Shown here one piece after another: positions 52,457 to 61,242 of a DNA stretch of 64,000 bases. The stretch is taken from the NCBI GenBank assembly GCA_041396585.1, contig JAWKYG010000017.1:62001-126000 (forward strand), in the 5' to 3' direction. This stretch comes from JAUIAI01 sp041396585. GTDB taxonomy: Bacteria; Pseudomonadota; Gammaproteobacteria; Burkholderiales; Burkholderiaceae_E. Numbering within the stretch: the stretch's first letter is position 1; every line of letters begins with the position of its first letter. Made by a program: the position numbers and the translations under genes. The notes under the pieces are model-generated. The model saw only the letters and a program-made list of their open reading frames with translations. It was not told the DNA's origin and made no database searches.

Positions 52457-55051
52457 TTACGCCGCCTTTTCGCTTTCCAGAAAATCCTGCGCGAAGCGCT
52501 GCAGCACGCCACCGGCGCCGTAGACGGACACTTCTTCGGCGGTATCCAGCCGGCAGGTGACGGGCACTTCGATGCGCTCGCCGTTCTTGCGGTTGATGAC
52601 GAGGGTCATGTCGCCGCGCGGGGTTTTGTCGCCGGTGACGTCGAAGGTTTCGGTGCCGTCGATGGCCAGGGTCTTGCGGTTGGTGCCGGCCTTGAATTCG
52701 AGAGGCAGCACGCCCATGCCGATGAGGTTGGTGCGGTGGATGCGCTCGAAGCCTTCGGCGACGATGGCTTCCACGCCGGCCAGGCGCACGCCCTTGGCGG
52801 CCCAGTCTCGTGAGGAGCCCTGGCCGTAGTCGGCGCCGGCGATGATGATCAGCGGCTGGCGGCGTTCCATGTAGGTTTCGATGGCTTCCCACATGCGCAC
52901 GACCTTGCCTTCGGGCTCTACGCGCGCGAGCGACCCCTTCTTGATCTTGCCGTCTACCACGGCCATTTCATTGACCAAGGTGGGGTTGGCGAAGGTGGCG
53001 CGTTGCGCGGTGAGGTGGTCGCCGCGGTGGGTGGCGTAGGAGTTGAAGTCTTCTTCGGGCAGGCCCATTTTGGCCAGATATTCGCCGGCGGCGCTGGTGG
53101 GCAGGATGGCATTCGATGGCGAGAGGTGGTCGGTGGTGATGTTGTCGCCGAGCACGGCCAGCGCGCGCATGCCACTGAGCGTGGGCGCATTGGCGAGCGC
53201 GCCTTCCCAGTATGGCGGGCGGCGGATGTAGGTGCTTTGCGGGCGCCAGTCGTAGAGCGGCTTTTCGGCCTGGCCGGCGGCGGCCTTCTTTTCGAACATC
53301 GGGATGTAGACCTGGCGGAACTGCTCGGGCTTGACCGCGGCCTTGACGATGGCGTCGATCTCTTCGTCGCTGGGCCACAGATCCTTGAGCAAGATGGGCT
53401 TGCCGTCGGCAGTGGTGCCGAAGCTGTCTTGCTCGATGTCGAAGCGGATGGTGCCGGCAATCGCATAGGCGACGACCAACGCCGGGCTGGCCAGGAAGGC
53501 CTGCTTGGCATACGGGTGGATGCGCCCGTCGAAGTTGCGGTTGCCCGAGAGCACGGCCGTGGAATACAGATCGCGGTCGATGATCTCTTGCTGGATCTTG
53601 GGATCCAGCGCGCCGGACATGCCGTTGCAGGTGGTGCAGGCAAACGCCACGATGCCAAAGCCGAGTTTTTCCAGCTCTTGCTTCAGGCCGGCCTCTTCGA
53701 GGTACAGCGCGACGGTCTTCGATCCGGGGGCGAGCGAGCTCTTCACCCAGGGCTTGCGGGTGAGGCCGAGCTTGTTGGCATTGCGCGCCAGCAGGCCAGC
53801 GGCGATCACGTTGCGCGGGTTGCTGGTGTTGGTGCAGCTGGTGATGGCGGCGATGATCACGGCGCCGTCGGGCATCTGGCCCGGGGTTTCCTGCCAGGCG
53901 CTGGCGATGCCCTTCTTGCCGAGGTCGGCCGTGGCCAGGCGCGCGTGCGGGTTGGACGGGCCCGCCATGTTGCGCACCACCGATGACAAATCGAACTTCA
54001 GAGTGCGCTCGTACTTGGCGCCGGCCAGCGTGTCGGCCCAGAGGCCGGCCTGCTTGGCATAGGTTTCCACCAGCTTGACGTTCTCATCCGAGCGGCCGGT
54101 GAGGGTCAGGTATTCCAGGGTCTGCTCGTCGATGAAGAACATCGCGGCGGTGGCGCCGTATTCGGGCGCCATGTTCGAGATGGTGGCGCGGTCACCCAGG
54201 GTGAGCGAGGCGGCGCCCTCGCCGCGGAACTCCAGGTAGGCACCCACCACCTTGCTCTGGCGCAGGAACTCGGTGAGCGCGAGCACGATGTCGGTGGCGG
54301 TGATGCCGGGCTGGCGCTTGCCCACGAGCTCCACGCCGACGATCTCGGGCAGGCGCATGTAGGACGCGCGCCCGAGCATGACATTCTCGGCCTCCAGGCC
54401 GCCCACGCCCACGGCGATCACGCCCAGCGCATCCACATGCGGGGTGTGGCTGTCGGTGCCGACCAGGGTGTCGGGGAAGGCCACGCCGTCTTGCGCATGG
54501 ATCACCGGCGACATCTTCTCCAGGTTGATCTGATGCATGATGCCGTTGCCGGCCGGGATCACGTCGACATTCTCAAAGGCGCGGCTGGTCCAGTCGATGA
54601 AGTGGAAGCGGTCTTCGTTGCGGCGATCTTCGATGGCGCGGTTCTTCTCGAACGCATCGGGCTCGAAGCCGCCGCACTCCACGGCCAGCGAGTGGTCGAC
54701 GATGAGCTGCACCGGCACCACCGGGTTGACCTTGGCCGGGTCACCGCCCTGCTCGGCGATGGCATCGCGCAGGCCGGCCAGATCCACCAGCGCGGTCTGA
54801 CCGAGGATGTCATGGCAGACCACGCGGGCCGGGAACCAGGGGAAGTCGCGGTCGCGGCGCACCTCGACGATCTGCGTCAGGCATTCCGTGAGCTCGGCCG
54901 GGTCGCAGCGGCGCACCAGGTTCTCGGCGTGCACGCGCGAGGTATAGGGCAGCTCGGCCCAGGCGCCCGGGCGAATGGCCTCGACGGCCTCGCGGGCGTC
55001 GAAGTAGTCGAGTCTGGTGCCCGGCAGGGGCTTGCGATGGGCGGTGTTCAT
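52457..55051 (-). CDS. acnD: Fe/S-dependent 2-methylisocitrate dehydratase AcnD
   Basis: An 864-residue aconitase-family enzyme starting MNTAHRKPLPGTRLDYF at 55051. The [4Fe-4S] cluster ligands are visible as SCTNTSNPRN and ACTTCNGMSG. Other aconitase blocks are VGTDSHTPHVDALG, GNRNFDGRIHP and GADYGQGSSRDWAA. It dehydrates 2-methylcitrate to the substrate of PrpF. The methylcitrate synthase (prpC) and methylisocitrate lyase (prpB) genes are not in the window, and the region upstream is the intergenic gap before the divergent reductase, so they must lie elsewhere. Confidence 0.96.
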   Translation of the reverse strand: MNTAHRKPLPGTRLDYFDAREAVEAIRPGAWAELPYTSRVHAENLVRRCDPAELTECLTQIVEVRRDRDFPWFPARVVCHDILGQTALVDLAGLRDAIAEQGGDPAKVNPVVPVQLIVDHSLAVECGGFEPDAFEKNRAIEDRRNEDRFHFIDWTSRAFENVDVIPAGNGIMHQINLEKMSPVIHAQDGVAFPDTLVGTDSHTPHVDALGVIAVGVGGLEAENVMLGRASYMRLPEIVGVELVGKRQPGITATDIVLALTEFLRQSKVVGAYLEFRGEGAASLTLGDRATISNMAPEYGATAAMFFIDEQTLEYLTLTGRSDENVKLVETYAKQAGLWADTLAGAKYERTLKFDLSSVVRNMAGPSNPHARLATADLGKKGIASAWQETPGQMPDGAVIIAAITSCTNTSNPRNVIAAGLLARNANKLGLTRKPWVKSSLAPGSKTVALYLEEAGLKQELEKLGFGIVAFACTTCNGMSGALDPKIQQEIIDRDLYSTAVLSGNRNFDGRIHPYAKQAFLASPALVVAYAIAGTIRFDIEQDSFGTTADGKPILLKDLWPSDEEIDAIVKAAVKPEQFRQVYIPMFEKKAAAGQAEKPLYDWRPQSTYIRRPPYWEGALANAPTLSGMRALAVLGDNITTDHLSPSNAILPTSAAGEYLAKMGLPEEDFNSYATHRGDHLTAQRATFANPTLVNEMAVVDGKIKKGSLARVEPEGKVVRMWEAIETYMERRQPLIIIAGADYGQGSSRDWAAKGVRLAGVEAIVAEGFERIHRTNLIGMGVLPLEFKAGTNRKTLAIDGTETFDVTGDKTPRGDMTLVINRKNGERIEVPVTCRLDTAEEVSVYGAGGVLQRFAQDFLESEKAA

Positions 55052-55078
55052 GCGGCTTCCGGGTGATGAAATGGATTT

Positions 55079-55103
55079 CGGGATAACCCGGCATTTTATC
55101 CGG
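55079..55103. promoter_or_regulatory. Inverted repeat upstream of acnD
   Basis: CGGGATAA-N9-TTATCCGG (7 of 8 arm positions match) lies 28 bp upstream of the acnD start in the 236-bp gap shared with the divergent RibD-like gene. It could be a regulator site for the methylcitrate genes or a hairpin. Confidence 0.35.
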
Positions 55104-55287
55104 GGTGGTTGACTCGGGGCTGACGCATCCGCGCGGGCGCAAGGGCGGGCGCAGCCTGACCCTGCCATTGACGCGGTCAAGCGCGGGATGCGCCTGCCAA
55201 CGCCGACTGCAATCGCCACCGAGGGCTGCGCAAGCGATGGTTCGGTGGCAAATTCACCGCTTGGGTACATCCGACGGAGGCAGAGGC

Positions 55288-55974
55288 ATGCGCAAACTCA
55301 TCGCATCGACGTTCGTTTCACTGGACGGCATCATGCAGGCCCCCGGCGGGCCCGACGAAGACCCCACCGGCGGTTTCCCGTTCGGTGGCTGGACATTCGC
55401 CTACTTTGACGACACCATGGATCTGTCGGCCGCCGGCTTCGATGCCGTGGGTCGCGAGTTGGTGCTGGGCCGGCGCACCTACGAGATCTTCGAGGCCTAT
55501 TGGCCGTATCAGCCGGCCGAGAACCCGATCGCCGCGTCGATCAACGGCGCGCGCAAGCATGTGGCCTCGCGCACGCTGAAGTCGCTGGACTGGCCGAACT
55601 CGACACTCCTGGGTGACGATGTGCCAGCAGCGATCGCGGCGCTCAAGGCCACACCGGGGCCCAATCTGCAGGTGATCGGCAGCGGTAACCTGCTGCAGAG
55701 CCTGCAGGCCGCCGGCCTGGTCGCTCAGTTTCATGTGTGGACCTACCCGGTGCTGCTCGGGCGCGGCAAGCGGCTGTTCGACGAGCACATCAAGCCTTCG
55801 GCACTGCGCCTCGTGCGCACGCAGACATCGCCCGCGGGCGTGGTGATGAGCACCTACGAGCCGGACGGCGATGTGCGGCCCGGCTCGTTCGTGCAGGATG
55901 CGCCCAGCGAGAAGGAATTGGCGCGGCGCCGGAAGATGGCCGGTGCGAGCAGGGGCGCAACAGGGTCCTGGTAG
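55288..55974 (+). CDS. Dihydrofolate reductase family (RibD C-terminal-like) protein
   Basis: A 228-residue protein with the pattern MRKLIASTFVSLDGIMQAPGG typical of the RibD-C/YwjB-like reductases, plus LGRRTYEIFEAYWP, KHVASRTLKSLDW and QVIGSGNLLQSLQAAGLVAQ (the GSGxL NADPH-binding segment). These small reductases act on unknown pterin- or flavin-related substrates. GGAGG lies 10 bases upstream of the ATG. The C-terminal tail is charged. Confidence 0.88.
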   Translation: MRKLIASTFVSLDGIMQAPGGPDEDPTGGFPFGGWTFAYFDDTMDLSAAGFDAVGRELVLGRRTYEIFEAYWPYQPAENPIAASINGARKHVASRTLKSLDWPNSTLLGDDVPAAIAALKATPGPNLQVIGSGNLLQSLQAAGLVAQFHVWTYPVLLGRGKRLFDEHIKPSALRLVRTQTSPAGVVMSTYEPDGDVRPGSFVQDAPSEKELARRRKMAGASRGATGSW

Positions 55975-56178
55975 CGCGGGCTTCCGGCTGGGACGCCCGG
56001 GTTCGGGAAAGCCGAACGTGCCTCACACGGCGGCTTGCCTCGGGAACGCCGACGGTTCAATGCGCGAGGTCCCAGGAATCAGGGATTCCGCAATCGCGCA
56101 CAGGCACCTAAGGTCGCTGGCTCAACTGCCCCGTCGGAGCCGAACCCGCACGGCTCGCCACAATACCAAGGATCCGCC

Positions 56179-56598
56179 ATGCGAACCCATAAGAAATCGG
56201 CGCTCTTTCTCGCCACCGCCCTGCTCGCGCTCTCGCCCTCCCTGGCCAGCGCCAAGGCCTGCAAGCTCAAGTTCACGTTCAAGAACGAGTTCCCGTCCCT
56301 GATCAAGGTGGCCGCGATGGATACGCTCTACGGGAGCGCTGAGAACCTGCGGAACAAGCGCTTGGAAAGTGGACAGAGCTGGACCAGCAGCGAGCGCTCG
56401 CTGGGGCATGCGACCAATGCGCGGCTGGTCATCGAACCGGGCGATCGTATCCGCCTGACGGCCAGGTTCGAGGTCTGGGATGCGGCCAACCGCACCTGGC
56501 GCAAACATATTCAGAGCAGTCCCGAACGGCCGTGCCCGACCGGTAAGAACATCCATTTCAATTTGTCGCCGAGCAAGGCCGAGCAACGCAACTGGTAA
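56179..56598 (+). CDS. Secreted hypothetical protein
   Basis: A 139-residue protein with a clear signal peptide (SALFLATALLALSPSLASAKA), AAGGA upstream of the ATG, and one Cys pair (in KACKLKF and ERPCPTGK) that could form a disulfide. No family is recognised. The mature part is beta-rich by inspection. It stands alone between the RibD-like gene and the alpha/beta hydrolase. Confidence 0.7.
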   Translation: MRTHKKSALFLATALLALSPSLASAKACKLKFTFKNEFPSLIKVAAMDTLYGSAENLRNKRLESGQSWTSSERSLGHATNARLVIEPGDRIRLTARFEVWDAANRTWRKHIQSSPERPCPTGKNIHFNLSPSKAEQRNW

Positions 56599-56778
56599 TC
56601 GGCGCGCAGCCACCGCATGGGCAACCGGTGCGACGCATGCCGGACGAGCGGGTGCTGCCCGGCGGCTCGCCGCGAACGCGCCGGGTTCGGTATGCACATG
56701 GTGGTAGGCTCACCGGATCGACATCCGTGGCGCCCCGGCTCCAGGCCAGGCGCGCCACCGTCAGCCGAGTGAGCCATC

Positions 56779-58212
56779 GTGACCCAGGATCCCAGCGGTA
56801 CGCTGCCACAGGATGATTGGGCGCCGCGGCTGCGCCCGGACACGCGGGCCGAGCGCGCGGTGCGCAGCATCATGGGCTGGGGGCTGGCCTACCCGTGGTT
56901 CGATGCGCTCTCGCTGTGGGCGCTGACCCGCTACTACTTTCCGATGTCGCGGCTGTGGGCCGCCGCATCGGTGTCCAGCGGCGTGATCGAGCGCTTCCTG
57001 CACGAGGTGCCGCTCGATGCCCAGGGCATCGACCTCGACCGCCTGCAGGCGGCCCTGTTCCGAACCGAGTCCGCGCGGGCGATCGCCACCGCGATCGACG
57101 CCCGCTGGCAGCAGGTGTTCTTCGGTGGCGGCGAGTCGCCGGTCGAGGAGCGGGTGGCCGTCGAGGCCGCGCGCCTGGATGCCGCCGACCGCTTCAATCG
57201 TCTGCGCGGCGACTTCCGCTTTCTGCTTGGCAGGGGGGCGCCGATCCTCAAGGCCCGCACACCCACGCCGGATCAGGTGGCCGAGGTCTACGGCGGCTTT
57301 CATGAGCAGCGCTATGCGCTGTTCGCCGCGCCCGATCCGATGCCCGAGGTCGAGGTCTCGGCACGGGTGCCCGGCGCGGTCGGCACGGATTTCTGGCTGC
57401 GCTTCAAGAGCCCGGGCATTCGCCCGGCCGACACGGTGACCGCGCGCGTGCACGAGCCCGCGGGCGTGCGCAATCCGCCCACCCTGGTGTTCGCCCACGG
57501 GATCTGCGTGGATTTCGATCACTGGCACGGGCTGGTCGACGAGGTGGACCAACTCTGTGCGATGGGGGTGCGCGTGATCCGCCCCGAGGCGCCATATCAC
57601 GGCCGGCGCCGGCCGCCAGGCCTGTATTCCGGCGAGGCGATCGTGGCGCACGCACCGATCGGTGCGCTCGACACCTTCTCCTCGGCGCTGCGCGAGTGGT
57701 CGGTGCTGCTGCACTGGGCGCGCCAGACCAGCTCCGGCCCGCTGGCCATCGGCGGCTCCAGCCTGGGGGCGTTGTCGTCGCTGCTGTGTGCCGATGTCTG
57801 CCGCAGCTGGCCCGAGGCGATCCGTCCGCAGGCGGCGCTGCTGATCACCCACAGCGGACGCCAGCGCGACGCCCTGATCCGTGGCGCGCTGGCCAAGGTA
57901 TGGAAGTCTGCCCACGCGATGCACGCGGCCGGCTGGTCGTCCGAGCAGACCGAGCGCTACATGACCCTGCTCGATCCGTCCTGGCACAGCAAGCCCGCCC
58001 TGCCGGCGGAAAACATCATCACAGTGCTCGGCCGCTACGATCACGTGACGCCGTTCGATTCGGGCGTCGAGTTGCTCGATGCCTGGGGCGTGCCGCAGGC
58101 CAACCGCTTCATCTGGAAGCGCGGCCATTTCTCGGTGCCGATGACGATGATCCGCCGGCCCGAGCCGCTGCACGCGTTTTGCGATGTGTTGAAACGTCTG
58201 GCCGCGGCCTGA
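56779..58212 (+). CDS. Alpha/beta hydrolase (ABHD18-like)
   Basis: A 477-residue hydrolase. The oxyanion segment VFAHGICVDFDHW and the nucleophile elbow GGSSLGALSS are visible, with a distal Asp (GRYDHVTPF) and His (WKRGHFSV) completing a plausible triad. The first 200 residues are not recognised. GTG at 56779 is taken as the start. It is 10 bp upstream of the acyltransferase gene, so the two likely act together on a lipid substrate. Confidence 0.8.
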   Translation: MTQDPSGTLPQDDWAPRLRPDTRAERAVRSIMGWGLAYPWFDALSLWALTRYYFPMSRLWAAASVSSGVIERFLHEVPLDAQGIDLDRLQAALFRTESARAIATAIDARWQQVFFGGGESPVEERVAVEAARLDAADRFNRLRGDFRFLLGRGAPILKARTPTPDQVAEVYGGFHEQRYALFAAPDPMPEVEVSARVPGAVGTDFWLRFKSPGIRPADTVTARVHEPAGVRNPPTLVFAHGICVDFDHWHGLVDEVDQLCAMGVRVIRPEAPYHGRRRPPGLYSGEAIVAHAPIGALDTFSSALREWSVLLHWARQTSSGPLAIGGSSLGALSSLLCADVCRSWPEAIRPQAALLITHSGRQRDALIRGALAKVWKSAHAMHAAGWSSEQTERYMTLLDPSWHSKPALPAENIITVLGRYDHVTPFDSGVELLDAWGVPQANRFIWKRGHFSVPMTMIRRPEPLHAFCDVLKRLAAA

Positions 58213-58222
58213 GGGGAAGCGG

Positions 58223-59677
58223 ATGTTCGGCGAGATCTCGCTGCCGCTCTGGATTTTCATCATCCTGCTGCTGGGCGCGGCCATCACCGTGTTCCAGTAT
58301 GCGATCTACCCGCTGATCGCGGCCTACCTGAACACGCGCTCGCGCATGGTGATCGAGGAGGTCAGCCCGCGCCTGCAGCTGAAGCTGTCGCAGTTCTCGC
58401 TGACCCGCCGCCATGTGCTGGCCGACCGCCTGGCCAGCGACGATCAGGTGGTGGCCGCGCTGGACGATTTCGCCGCCGCCAAGGGCCTGAGCCGCGAGCA
58501 GATCCGCCGCGAAACCTGGCGCATGGCCTGGGACATCGTGCCGGCCTTCAATCCGTACTTCTATTTCCGGGTCGGCTACCGGATGGCGCGAGCCTGTCTG
58601 ACCGCGCTCTACAGGGTGCGCGTGGCCTTCGCCGACGAGGCCAGCCTGGCCGAGGTGAGCACCGATGATGCGGTGGTGTTCATCATCAACCACCGCTCCA
58701 ACCTGGACTATGCGGTGGCCAACTATCTCACCGCACGGCGCACGATCCTGTCTTTCGGCGTGGGGGAATGGTCGCGCATCTGGCCGATCCAGCCGGTGAT
58801 GCGCATGGCGGGCGGCTATTTCGTGCGCCGCAACTCGGGGGATCCGCACTATCGCCTGCTACTCAAGCGCTATGTGCAGCTGGCCACCCAGGCCCATGTG
58901 CCGCATGCGATCTTCATCGAGGGGCAGCTCAGCAACGACGGCAGCGTCAGCCCGCCACGGATCGGCCTGGTCAGTTACATCACCGAAGATTTCGATCCCA
59001 GGCGCTACGGCGATATCGTGTTCATCCCGGTGGGGCTGAACTACGACTGGGTGCTGGAGGATGTGAATGTCACCCGGTTCCAGTCGGCGGATTTCCAGGC
59101 CAAGGGCCGCGTGTATGTGCTGTGGCAGGCCGCGCGCTTTCTGGTTCGCGTGGTGCGCGATCTGGTGCGCCGCCAGCAGCGCTTTGGCCTGCATTGCTCG
59201 CATTTCGGCCGGCCGATCTCGTTTCGCCGCTGGCTCGCGGCACGCGATGTCGATTGGCGCGAACTGGATCGCAGCGCGCGCTATCGCGAGATCTCGGCGC
59301 TCGGTGAGCGCCTCCATGATGATCTGAGCACCCTGGTACCCGCCACGCCGATGACGGTGCTGTGCCGGATCTGGTTCGACACGCCGGGCTTCTCGGGCAC
59401 GCAGGCCGATGTGCATGAGCGCTTCGAGGCGCTGGTGCGCACGCTGCGCGAGCGCGGCTGCCATGTGGAACTGCGCCATGGGCGCGACGGCAGCGACGAC
59501 ACCCGGCGCAGCCTGGATCACGCGTTGGCAATCGCGCTCAAGCGCAGGCTGCTGCAGCGTGGCCCGGACGGGCGCATCTCGCTGGTCAGTGCGAATGCCG
59601 CGCTGGTGAACTACTACGGGAATTCGGTGAGTCAGTTTCTCGACTACGAAGCGGCCCCGGACCGGCGTTCTGGGTAA
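58223..59677 (+). CDS. 1-acyl-glycerol-3-phosphate/glycerol-3-phosphate acyltransferase
   Basis: A 484-residue membrane-associated acyltransferase with an N-terminal membrane helix (LWIFIILLLGAAITVFQYA). The H-x4-D motif is NHRSNLDY (about 156-163), the FVRR motif is GGYFVRRNSG, and the substrate motif is FIEGQLSNDG. It is closest in layout to PlsB-type proteins. With the preceding hydrolase it probably remodels or makes phospholipids. The gene ends at 59677, just inside a repeat fragment. Confidence 0.87.
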   Translation: MFGEISLPLWIFIILLLGAAITVFQYAIYPLIAAYLNTRSRMVIEEVSPRLQLKLSQFSLTRRHVLADRLASDDQVVAALDDFAAAKGLSREQIRRETWRMAWDIVPAFNPYFYFRVGYRMARACLTALYRVRVAFADEASLAEVSTDDAVVFIINHRSNLDYAVANYLTARRTILSFGVGEWSRIWPIQPVMRMAGGYFVRRNSGDPHYRLLLKRYVQLATQAHVPHAIFIEGQLSNDGSVSPPRIGLVSYITEDFDPRRYGDIVFIPVGLNYDWVLEDVNVTRFQSADFQAKGRVYVLWQAARFLVRVVRDLVRRQQRFGLHCSHFGRPISFRRWLAARDVDWRELDRSARYREISALGERLHDDLSTLVPATPMTVLCRIWFDTPGFSGTQADVHERFEALVRTLRERGCHVELRHGRDGSDDTRRSLDHALAIALKRRLLQRGPDGRISLVSANAALVNYYGNSVSQFLDYEAAPDRRSG

Positions 59678-59710
59678 GCGAGCAAGATGCTCGGCGCGAG
59701 CGAGCGCGAA
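59670..59710. repeat. Short fragment related to the palindromic element
   Basis: CTGGGTAAGCGAGCAAGATG and the following GCGAGCGAGCGCGAA match the core of copies 1 and 2 (CTGGGTGAGCGAGCAAAATG), but with the middle shortened. It overlaps the end of the acyltransferase gene. Confidence 0.5.
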
Positions 59711-59711
59711 A

Positions 59712-59732
59712 CCGGTCCGGTCTGCGGACCGG
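59712..59732. terminator. Hairpin after the acyltransferase gene
   Basis: Perfect 8-bp arms CCGGTCCG / CGGACCGG around loop GTCTG, between convergent genes. There is no U-run, so efficiency is uncertain. Confidence 0.5.
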
Positions 59733-59736
59733 CAAT

Positions 59737-60381
59737 TCACCGCTTGGGCTTCATGGACAGGATATTCAGCGTGAACTCCGGCCCCACGCCGCCGCCTTCG
59801 ACCTGATAGGACAGGATCAACTTTGCACGGCCCGTTTGTGCGCCGGCCACCAGTTCACCGACCACGTTCGCGATCGTCTGCTCGGCGCCCGCCGCGGGCT
59901 GGCGCGCACTAAGCAGGCGAAAGGTCTTGGGAACCAACACTGGGCCAGACACGGGTGAGGCACCGTCGACCGCGGTCAAGGCCGGACCGCGGGCCCGGCA
60001 CAGAGTGGCATTGCAGCGTTCGGTTCCGAGCACCGCCATCGATGCGAAGCTGGCGAGATTGCCACCGGCGTATTCGGCCGCCAGCGGGGCTTGAACACGA
60101 ATGGACTTGACCGCACCAGGCCAGAACTGGTCGTCCTGCCCGACATGAAGTGGCTGCCTCGATTCATCGGAGCCGGCCAGGTGAATGAGTCCCTCAACCT
60201 GGGTGCCCACGGCCGGCCCGGGCGCCGATGCCGCATTGTTCGGCGCGGACACGCGTGCGATCTGCGCGACGATTTCAAAGGTCTGATCGAGTTGCCCGGC
60301 CTGAACCGGCGAGGCCGCCAGACCCGCGCCGATCAGGCTGATGGCGATGGGGCGGCAGACAAAGCGAACGATGTTCTTCAT
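59737..60381 (-). CDS. Secreted hypothetical protein A (C-terminally similar to its neighbour)
   Basis: A 214-residue protein with a signal peptide (IAISLIGAGLAASPVQAG). I take the start at 60381 (MKNIVRFVC), which has GGAG 7 bases upstream, rather than the ATG at 60387 that has no room for a ribosome site. The mature part includes GSDESRQPLHVGQDDQFW and CNATLCRARG (a Cys pair) and ends with AKLILSYQVEGG and GPEFTLNILSMKPKR. The C-terminal layout resembles secreted protein B encoded upstream, suggesting an ancient duplication. No function is assigned. Confidence 0.65.
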   Translation of the reverse strand: MKNIVRFVCRPIAISLIGAGLAASPVQAGQLDQTFEIVAQIARVSAPNNAASAPGPAVGTQVEGLIHLAGSDESRQPLHVGQDDQFWPGAVKSIRVQAPLAAEYAGGNLASFASMAVLGTERCNATLCRARGPALTAVDGASPVSGPVLVPKTFRLLSARQPAAGAEQTIANVVGELVAGAQTGRAKLILSYQVEGGGVGPEFTLNILSMKPKR

Positions 60382-60538
60382 GGACATTCTCCAGGTGGTG
60401 CAACGGCAGCGAGCGCCGTCGCCGTGTTGTCCCGAAGAATCTAGAGAATGCAGCGTTCGATAATCGTTCGATGATGGGGGCCGGGCCGGCTCGATGCAGG
60501 CGCCGCGAACCGAGCCGAACGCCCGCGAACGCCCCGGC

Positions 60539-61210
60539 TCAGTCCTCGCCCGGATTCAGACTCAGTTTCGGTTCCGACAGTTCAAAGACCATCGCCGGCC
60601 CGGTCATCGCGCTCGCGTCGGCGAAGAGCTGCACCGCGAGCTTCGTCTGGCCCGCGGCCGCCTGACGAGCGAACCGTTCCAGAACCTTGCCCAACGGTTC
60701 ATCCGGATCGTCGAACCCCGTCTGCGTCATGACGAACCGCCCGGGCACATAGTGCCGCCCGGCAGCGGTCTCGATCGCCGGCCCCTGCCCTTTGCTCACC
60801 AGCAGACGCTGACGATAGCCGTCGCCACAGCCGAACGGGTCGACACCAAAGGCCACCATGCCATTGCCGACCGAGAACGCGCCCCCCTCGAACGTGGCAA
60901 TCATTGGCTCCTGGAATCGCACCCGATAGCCAATCTTGTGGAAGGCGATGTTCTTGACCAGTACATTGGAGATCATTTCTGGCCGGCGATTCTTCAGACC
61001 CGGTTCGTCGGATTCAAACTCGATCACCACCTCCAGCTTGCGATTGGCCTGCCAGGGGGCCGGCAAAGTATCACCGGCTGGCAACCGCGCGACGGCCAGC
61101 GCAGCCTGCATCCGCAGCTCGATCGTCTCTGCCGAAGATGCCGCCGGCATGGCCATCCAAAGCCCCACCAAAACGGCCGTGCATGCGGAAAAACCCCCAT
61201 TCGCTTTCAT
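60539..61210 (-). CDS. Secreted hypothetical protein B
   Basis: A 223-residue protein with a signal peptide (SACTAVLVGLWMAMPAASSAE) and a GGGGAG ribosome site 8 bases before the ATG at 61210. The mature part contains FESDEPGLKNRRPEMISN, KIGYRVRFQEPMIATFEGG, FGCGDGYRQRLLV and ends GPAMVFELSEPKLSLNPGED. Like protein A, it has a Gly-x-x-Lys-Leu then GP-hydrophobic-Leu/Ser-Pro-Lys ending. It starts 32 bp after the regulator stop on the same strand, so the regulator and both secreted proteins may form one operon. Confidence 0.65.
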   Translation of the reverse strand: MKANGGFSACTAVLVGLWMAMPAASSAETIELRMQAALAVARLPAGDTLPAPWQANRKLEVVIEFESDEPGLKNRRPEMISNVLVKNIAFHKIGYRVRFQEPMIATFEGGAFSVGNGMVAFGVDPFGCGDGYRQRLLVSKGQGPAIETAAGRHYVPGRFVMTQTGFDDPDEPLGKVLERFARQAAAGQTKLAVQLFADASAMTGPAMVFELSEPKLSLNPGED

Positions 61211-61242
61211 CTGCGTGTCTCCCCTGGTGAACGATCCAGCAT

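Noticed and set aside
51599..52813. A 404-codon plus-strand frame over prpF/acnD
   Set aside because: Antisense to PrpF and AcnD, which are intact with all expected motifs.
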